Source: Halomonas getboli
GTDB lineage: Bacteria > Pseudomonadota > Gammaproteobacteria > Pseudomonadales > Halomonadaceae
Reading direction: 5' to 3'
Assembly: GCF_023094245.1 (NCBI RefSeq)
Contig: NZ_JALMEW010000002.1
Span: 310,001-374,000, forward strand
DNA length: 64,000 bases
Shown: positions 58,873 to 64,000 of the stretch, in pieces
Numbering within the stretch: position 1 is the first letter of the stretch
How the letters are laid out: every line of letters starts with the position of its first letter
Notes under the pieces: model-generated
Databases searched by the model: none
What the model was told of the DNA's origin: nothing
Seen by the model: only the letters and a program-made list of their open reading frames with translations
Program-made: the position numbers and the translations under genes

Positions 58873-61335
58873 TTAATGCAGCTGCCGGCCATCACCGGGC
58901 AGCGTGTCCACGTGCATCGGTGCCCAGTGACGCAGCCGCGCGCCCGGGAAATCGAGGCTCGCCCAGGCCCCGGCCAGCGGCGGCGCGGCGGACAGCCAGC
59001 TCACCAGCGCCTGACGGAAGCCGGCGAGGAAGGCCTCGCGCTCCGGCGTCTCGCCCATGAAGAAGGAGAAGCCGGCCAGCAGGCCGCGACCGTACTCCTC
59101 CCAGCCGCCATAGTGGCGGGCGGCCAGGGCGTGGGCCCGCTCCAGGCGCTGGAGAAAGTCCGGCTCCGCCAGCCAGCCGAGCTGGCGACCGGCGATCGCC
59201 AGGTCCACCGCCTGGGCCAGGTCCCAGGCGGTCATGTCGAGCTCGTTGCAGCCCTCTTCGCCGTCGCGCACGCGGATCAGGCGCAGCAGGTGGTTGCGCT
59301 CCTCCTCGCTGCACTCGCCGGACTCCAGGGTGGCAATCTCCGACAGCAGCCGGCTGCGGTTGAGGGTGTAAGGGGCGTAGTTGATCTGATACTCCTGCCG
59401 ATCCCCGACGTCCAGCAGGTAGTCGATGAAGTCGGCGAGCTCGCCGGCCGTATGCAGGCCGTAGTGGCCGTCGACCCATTCGCGGATCGAGGCGCACTCG
59501 CGCTCGCTCTCCGGCTGGGGCAGGCTCCACGCCGGGCTGTTCAGCGGCCCCACCAGGGCCATGGCGGTGAAGTGCGGCAGGCTCGGCCGCGGGCCGGGCT
59601 CCCGCCATTCGCCGCTCTTCCAGTCCAGCCAGTGGAAGGGGCTGCCCGGGTCTTCCAGATGCCAGCGGATCTCGGCCACCAACGAGGGCTGGTCGGGCTC
59701 CGGCAACAGCGCCTCCCACTGCGCCCAGGCCGCCAGCAGCCGCCGCGGGCTGGCATAGAAGCGGCTCAGCGAACCGTGCAGGGCCGCGGCCAGCTCGGCC
59801 AGCCGGTCGGCATCGAACAGCCCGCTGTCCATGGCCATCTGCAGGTGAAAGGCATACTTCTCGGCCATGTGGATGGTCGCCGCGTGTCGACTGGCCTTGC
59901 CCAGGGCGTCACGGGCGGCCAGATCGCCCTTGGTCGGGCGGCCGAACGGCGTGGCGGGCGGTGGCAGGGCCCCGTGGGCGCCGTCCGCCGCCAGCTGGTT
60001 GAGGTGATGCGCCTGGGCCGGCAGCCAGTAGCGCGAGAGCGCCTCGGGGCCCTCGTCGGCGTGCAGATCGAGGGTCTCGGCAAGATAGCGGCGCGCATCC
60101 TGCTGGCGCGCCTCGTCCAGCGACGGCGCCACGCCCTGGCGCAGCGCCAGCTCCGGCTCGCGCACCGCGGCCAGGGCCAGCACCCAGTGGCTCGGATCGC
60201 GTCGCCAGTCACGCATGGCCCGGCGCGAGGCCTCCAGAGCCTCGTCCGCGGCGATCTCCTTTAGCGGCCGGCGCCAGGGGCTGACCGGCGACTGCAGCAG
60301 CAACGCCCAGTCGGCGTCGAACGCGCCGCGCAGGTCGCGGGCCTCGAACAGGCTGCGACCGCGCTGGTAGGCCCGGGCCAGGGCCATCCAGTCGCTGTAG
60401 CGATGCATCGCCAGGTCGGCGCCGTGGAGCGCGAAATGGCGGGCTTCCTCGTCGTCGAGCCAGCCCAGACACAGGCCGGCCCAGGCCAGATCGATCATGC
60501 GCAGCCAGTCCCAGGCGGCCCATTCCAGCGGCTCGCCGCCCTCGACCAGGGTCAGCAGCACGCGCCCGGCGGACTGGTCGCGCGGCGCCAGCCCCTCCCA
60601 CCAGGCGCGGCGCTCCTCACCGGCGGCCGACAGCAGGCGCTCGGCGTCCAGGTCCCAGGCCTGTCGGTCGCCCTGGGACGCCAGCCACAGCAGCACCCGG
60701 ATCAGCTCGTCGCGGCCCTGGACCTGCCAGCCCTCGGCCAGCCAGGCCTCGACGCCCTGCCAGTCGAGGGGCGCGGCCCGTGCCTCCAGCACCGGGCTGA
60801 AGGCCGCGCGCAGCCGCCACACCCGTTCGGCTTCGTCGTCCGGCCACAGCGCCGGCTCGCGGCGCGAACCGGCCAGCCATTCGCGCAGCATGTCCCAGGT
60901 CACGCCCTCGCCTTGATGCTCGAGCGCGGCCAGCGCCTCGCAGGCCTCGCTGAAGCCATCGTCGCCGTGGACCCAGCCCTCGGCGCTACGCGCGCGGCAC
61001 AGCGCATCCAGCCAGGCGTCCAGGCCGTGATAGCGGCCGCCGATCTCCTCGGCGATGCGCTGGCCCCAGTCCCGGGCCCGCTGCTCGCCGAGCCAACCGG
61101 CGGCGCCGGCCAGGGCCGCGAGCTCGAGCGCGGCGAGCAGCCGCCCCGGATGGGCCTCGCCCCCGGCGCCGAACGCCTCCAGCAGGCGCCAGCCCAGTTC
61201 GCCGCGGTCGACGACCCCCAGCTCCTCCAGACGCGCCTCGGCCACCTCGGCCTCCAGCGTCAGGGGATCGGGGGCGAAGGCCCAATCACACAGCACCAGC
61301 TGCTGGGCCCACCAGGCATTCAGGGGATCGACCAA
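58873..61335 (-). CDS. Large multi-DUF1266 protein
   Basis: About 820 residues and rich in Trp, Ala, Leu and acidic residues, with no signal peptide. The C-terminal part (about 640-790) matches the DUF1266 pattern of E. coli YbeR/YbeU: WVDGHYGLHTAGELADFIDYLLDVGDRQEY, AWDLAQAVDLAIAGRQLGWL, HYGGWEEYGRGLLAGFSFF. A second copy is at about 205-350 (WDWLRMIDLAWAGLCLGWL, YSDWMALARAY), and the first 140 residues look like a third. Function unknown. GTG at 61350 or TTG at 61335 are possible starts; TTG has GAGG six bases upstream. Confidence 0.72.
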   Translation of the reverse strand: MVDPLNAWWAQQLVLCDWAFAPDPLTLEAEVAEARLEELGVVDRGELGWRLLEAFGAGGEAHPGRLLAALELAALAGAAGWLGEQRARDWGQRIAEEIGGRYHGLDAWLDALCRARSAEGWVHGDDGFSEACEALAALEHQGEGVTWDMLREWLAGSRREPALWPDDEAERVWRLRAAFSPVLEARAAPLDWQGVEAWLAEGWQVQGRDELIRVLLWLASQGDRQAWDLDAERLLSAAGEERRAWWEGLAPRDQSAGRVLLTLVEGGEPLEWAAWDWLRMIDLAWAGLCLGWLDDEEARHFALHGADLAMHRYSDWMALARAYQRGRSLFEARDLRGAFDADWALLLQSPVSPWRRPLKEIAADEALEASRRAMRDWRRDPSHWVLALAAVREPELALRQGVAPSLDEARQQDARRYLAETLDLHADEGPEALSRYWLPAQAHHLNQLAADGAHGALPPPATPFGRPTKGDLAARDALGKASRHAATIHMAEKYAFHLQMAMDSGLFDADRLAELAAALHGSLSRFYASPRRLLAAWAQWEALLPEPDQPSLVAEIRWHLEDPGSPFHWLDWKSGEWREPGPRPSLPHFTAMALVGPLNSPAWSLPQPESERECASIREWVDGHYGLHTAGELADFIDYLLDVGDRQEYQINYAPYTLNRSRLLSEIATLESGECSEEERNHLLRLIRVRDGEEGCNELDMTAWDLAQAVDLAIAGRQLGWLAEPDFLQRLERAHALAARHYGGWEEYGRGLLAGFSFFMGETPEREAFLAGFRQALVSWLSAAPPLAGAWASLDFPGARLRHWAPMHVDTLPGDGRQLH

Positions 61336-61507
61336 GGCACACCTCGCCACACAAGCAAACGTTCGGAACGGCGCCTCGGCGCCGCGGGAAATTCGGCGAC
61401 ATAGTGTAACGGAAAGCGCCGCCCTCGCCGATGCTCGAATCCCCTTCCAGAGAAAGTCAACGCCGGGGCTTGGCGAGGTGTTTCAAATAATGCACACTCG
61501 TCAATCA

Positions 61508-61541
61508 TAACGCATCACGAGCCATCCTAACGCATCGCGAG
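61508..61541 (+). promoter_or_regulatory. Direct-repeat operator candidate upstream of gabD
   Basis: TAACGCATCACGAG at 61508-61521 and TAACGCATCGCGAG at 61528-61541 have a 20-bp period, about two helical turns, and end 8 bp before the gabD start. Direct repeats are used by MocR/GabR-type regulators; no regulator gene is visible here. Confidence 0.45.
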
Positions 61542-61549
61542 AGAGCCCC

Positions 61550-62995
61550 ATGTTCACCGAGAGCGACCTGCTGATCGACAAGGCCTATGTGGCCGGCCAG
61601 TGGCGCGACGCCGAGCGCCGCTTCCCCGTGACCGATCCCGCCAGCGGCGAAGTGCTGGCCGAGGTGGCGGACCTGACCGCCGACGACGCCCGCGAGGCCG
61701 TGGCTGCCGCCGAGGCCGCCTGGCCGGCCTGGCGCCGCCAGACCGCCAAGCAACGCGCCGCCCTGCTGCGAGGCTGGTACGAGCGCATCATGGCCCACCA
61801 GGAGGTCCTGGCACGGCTGATGACCCGCGAACAGGGCAAGCCGATCGGCGAGTCGCGCGGTGAGGTCGGCTACGGCGCCAGCTTCGTCGAGTATTACGCC
61901 GAGGAAGCCAAGCGCGTGGCCGGCGAGACCCTGCCGGGCCACGGCGCCGACAAGCGCATCCTGGTGATGCGCGAGCCGATCGGCGTGATGGCCGCGATCA
62001 CGCCCTGGAACTTCCCGCTGGCGATGATCACCCGCAAATGCGCCCCGGCCCTGGCCGCCGGCTGCCCGGTGGTGATCAAGCCCGCCGAGGCCACCCCGCT
62101 GACCGCCCTGGCGCTGGCCAGGCTGGCCGAGGACGCCGGCTTCCCCGCGGGCGTGATCAACGTGGTGACCGCCTCCCGTCCCGCCGAGATCGGCGAGGTG
62201 CTGACCACCGACCCGCGGGTGCGCAAGGTCTCCTTCACCGGCTCTACCCCGGTCGGCAAGACGCTGCTGGCCCAGTGCGCCGGCACCGTCAAGAAGGCCT
62301 CCATGGAGCTCGGCGGCAACGCGCCCTTCATCGTCTTCGATGATGCCGACCTGGATGCGGCCGTGGAAGGGGCCATCGCCTCCAAGTTCCGCAATGCCGG
62401 CCAGACCTGCGTGTGCACCAACCGTTTCCTGGTGCAGGATGGAGTCTACGATGCCTTCATCGAGAAGCTGGCCGCGCGCATGGCCGAGCTCAAGGTCGGC
62501 AACGGCCTCGAGGACGGCGTGCTGCAGGGCCCGCTGATCAACGCCGCGGCGGTGGACAAGGTACAGGCGCACATCGCCGACGCCCTCGAGCACGGCGGGC
62601 GCCTGGTGTGCGGCGGCGAGCCCCATGCCCTGGGCGGCACCTTCTTCCAGCCGACCCTGGTCGCCGATGTCACCGCCGAGATGCGGGTGGCCACCGAGGA
62701 GACCTTCGGTCCGCTGGCGCCGGTGTTCCGCTTCCACGACGACGAGGAAGCGATCGCCATGGCCAACGCCACCGAATTCGGCCTGGCCGCCTACTTCTAT
62801 GCCCGCGACTACCGGCGCATCTGGCAGACCATGGAAGGCCTCGAGTACGGCATGGTGGCCGTCAACGAGGGCCTGCTCTCCACCGAGCTGGCGCCGTTCG
62901 GCGGCGTCAAGGAATCCGGCCTGGGTCGCGAAGGCTCGCGTCACGGTCTGGACGAATACACTGAACTAAAATACGTCTGTGTCGGCGGGCTCTGA
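61550..62995 (+). CDS. gabD: Succinate-semialdehyde dehydrogenase (NAD(P)+)
   Basis: Oxidises succinic semialdehyde to succinate, the second step of GABA breakdown. 481 residues. The catalytic cysteines region is RNAGQTCVCTN, with Glu in MELGGNAPFIVFDDADLD, WNFPLAMITRKCAPALAAGC and SFTGSTPVGK for cofactor. The gene is followed 32 bp later by gabT, so a gabDT operon is likely. A direct repeat lies just upstream. Confidence 0.95.
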   Translation: MFTESDLLIDKAYVAGQWRDAERRFPVTDPASGEVLAEVADLTADDAREAVAAAEAAWPAWRRQTAKQRAALLRGWYERIMAHQEVLARLMTREQGKPIGESRGEVGYGASFVEYYAEEAKRVAGETLPGHGADKRILVMREPIGVMAAITPWNFPLAMITRKCAPALAAGCPVVIKPAEATPLTALALARLAEDAGFPAGVINVVTASRPAEIGEVLTTDPRVRKVSFTGSTPVGKTLLAQCAGTVKKASMELGGNAPFIVFDDADLDAAVEGAIASKFRNAGQTCVCTNRFLVQDGVYDAFIEKLAARMAELKVGNGLEDGVLQGPLINAAAVDKVQAHIADALEHGGRLVCGGEPHALGGTFFQPTLVADVTAEMRVATEETFGPLAPVFRFHDDEEAIAMANATEFGLAAYFYARDYRRIWQTMEGLEYGMVAVNEGLLSTELAPFGGVKESGLGREGSRHGLDEYTELKYVCVGGL

Positions 62996-63027
62996 GCCCC
63001 TACCGCTCTCTCAACAGGAGTCGTCTC

Positions 63028-64000
63028 ATGAACAACGCACAACTCAACGAGCTCAAGCAGCGCTACGTCGCCAGCGGTGCCGCCAGCCCGGCCACCCAGT
63101 TTGCCGACCGGGCCGAGAACGCCCTGATCTGGGACGCCGACGGCAACCGCATCATCGACTTCGCCGGCGGCATCGGCGTGCTCAACATCGGCCATCGCCA
63201 CCCCAAGGTGGTCCAGGCGGTCAAGGACCAGCTCGATAAGGTCATGCATACCTGCCAGACCGTGATGCCCTACGAGGGCTACGTGAAGGTGGCCGAAAAG
63301 CTCAGCCAGGTGACCCCGGTGCGCGGCCACGGCAAGGTGATGCTGGCCAACTCCGGCGCCGAGGCGCTGGAGAACGCCGTCAAGGTGGCCCGCGCCGCCA
63401 CCGGCCGCGACAACGTGATCTGCTTCACCGGCGGCTATCACGGCCGCACCTTCATGACCATGGCCATGAACGGCAAGGTCGCGCCCTACGCCACCGACTT
63501 CGGCAGCATGCCGGGCAACGTCTTCCGCGCGCCCTATCCGGTGCCCTATCACGGCGTCAGCGAGGAAGAGGCCCTGCGCGGCCTGAAGCTGACGCTGAAG
63601 ACCGATGCCAACCCTAAGAATACCGCCGCCATCGTGCTCGAGCCGGTGCTGGGTGAAGGCGGGTTCTACGCCGCCTCGCCGAGCTTCCTCAAGGCGGTGC
63701 GCGAGCTGTGCGACGAGCACGGCATGCTGATGATCGTCGACGAGGTGCAGTCCGGCTTCGGTCGCACCGGCAAGCTGTTCGCCATCGAGCACAGCGGCGT
63801 CGAGCCGGACATCATCACCATGGCCAAGAGCATGGCCGACGGCATGCCGATCTCCGCCGTGGTCGGCACCGACAAGGTGATGGACGCCTCCGGCGGCAAC
63901 TCGCTGGGCGGTACCTACACCGGCAGCCCGGTGTCCTGCGCCGCGGTGCTGGCGGTGCTCGAGGTGTTCGAGGAGGAGAAGATCCTCGACAAGAGCCAGG
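63028..64000 (+). CDS. gabT: 4-aminobutyrate aminotransferase, 3' end outside window
   Basis: Transfers the amino group of GABA to 2-oxoglutarate, giving succinic semialdehyde for GabD. The first 324 residues are present. PLP-binding features are NSGAEALENAVKVARA, GGYHGRTFMTMAMNG, EPVLGEGGFYAAS, MIVDEVQSGFGRTG and the lysine in MAKSMADGMP. CAGGAG precedes the ATG. It is truncated by the window edge, not broken. Confidence 0.95.
   Translation, partial: MNNAQLNELKQRYVASGAASPATQFADRAENALIWDADGNRIIDFAGGIGVLNIGHRHPKVVQAVKDQLDKVMHTCQTVMPYEGYVKVAEKLSQVTPVRGHGKVMLANSGAEALENAVKVARAATGRDNVICFTGGYHGRTFMTMAMNGKVAPYATDFGSMPGNVFRAPYPVPYHGVSEEEALRGLKLTLKTDANPKNTAAIVLEPVLGEGGFYAASPSFLKAVRELCDEHGMLMIVDEVQSGFGRTGKLFAIEHSGVEPDIITMAKSMADGMPISAVVGTDKVMDASGGNSLGGTYTGSPVSCAAVLAVLEVFEEEKILDKSQ

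Overview
The window looks like chromosomal DNA of a halophilic gammaproteobacterium of the Halomonadaceae (Halomonas/Chromohalobacter type). The evidence is high GC, acidic proteins, and gammaproteobacterial gene blocks: rlmL/rmf/pyrD; rarA/lolA/ftsK/aat/bpt/infA/clpA/clpS; and icd/rluE/nudJ/mnmA/hflD/purB. I see no rRNA, phage, insertion sequence, integron or CRISPR array. Almost everything is core housekeeping, so the unusual content lies mostly between genes.

Layout. 1-5.6 kb: tRNA-Ser(GGA), a thioesterase, a nitroreductase and a yadG-yadH-queF operon, then a tRNA operon with four tRNA-Glu(TTC)/tRNA-Gly(GCC) pairs and five degenerate tRNA-Gly pieces. 5.6-17.4 kb: msrB, rbgA, alaA, htpX, pdxB, a WGR-like protein, a glutaredoxin-like protein, rlmL, rmf, pyrD, mgtE and a lipoprotein. 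17.5-27.7 kb: the 1613-residue NAD-glutamate dehydrogenase, trmA, murI, a hemerythrin-like protein, rarA and lolA. 27.8-38.4 kb: ftsK, the N-degron machinery (aat, bpt, clpS, clpA) with infA, and a monomeric icd. 38.7-47.0 kb: rluE, nudJ, mnmA, hflD, purB, roxA, a GNAT enzyme and aceA. 47.6-64 kb: an orphan 72-residue protein, a glycine-zipper lipoprotein, a small membrane protein, an FKBP isomerase, a YdeP-type molybdoenzyme, a CDP-alcohol phosphatidyltransferase, a VTT-flavoprotein fusion, a secreted MsrA, a LysR/MFS pair, an NlpC/P60 lipoprotein, a multi-DUF1266 protein, gabD and the start of gabT.

How the genes work together. Central carbon and nitrogen flow recurs: icd and aceA compete for isocitrate, NAD-GDH feeds 2-oxoglutarate, and gabT-gabD send GABA to succinate. 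Translation and RNA modification are heavily represented (queF, trmA, mnmA, rlmL, rluE, roxA, rbgA, rmf, infA, tRNAs). Oxidative protein repair appears twice, with a cytoplasmic MsrB and a predicted exported MsrA.

The most unusual signals are: (1) 7-bp tandem arrays that start at or just after the stop codons of htpX, pdxB, rarA and nudJ, plus one beyond the aceA terminator; (2) degenerate 3' pieces of tRNA-Gly inside and behind the tRNA operon, reminiscent of rtT repeats and of spacer-derived sRNAs; (3) two matching TGTAGT-N3-RYTACA palindromes, one before aceA and one before an orphan small gene, each followed about 62 bp later by CATAGT; (4) two 14-bp direct repeats exactly 20 bp apart just upstream of gabD. 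I found no clear multi-gene defence or biosynthetic system.
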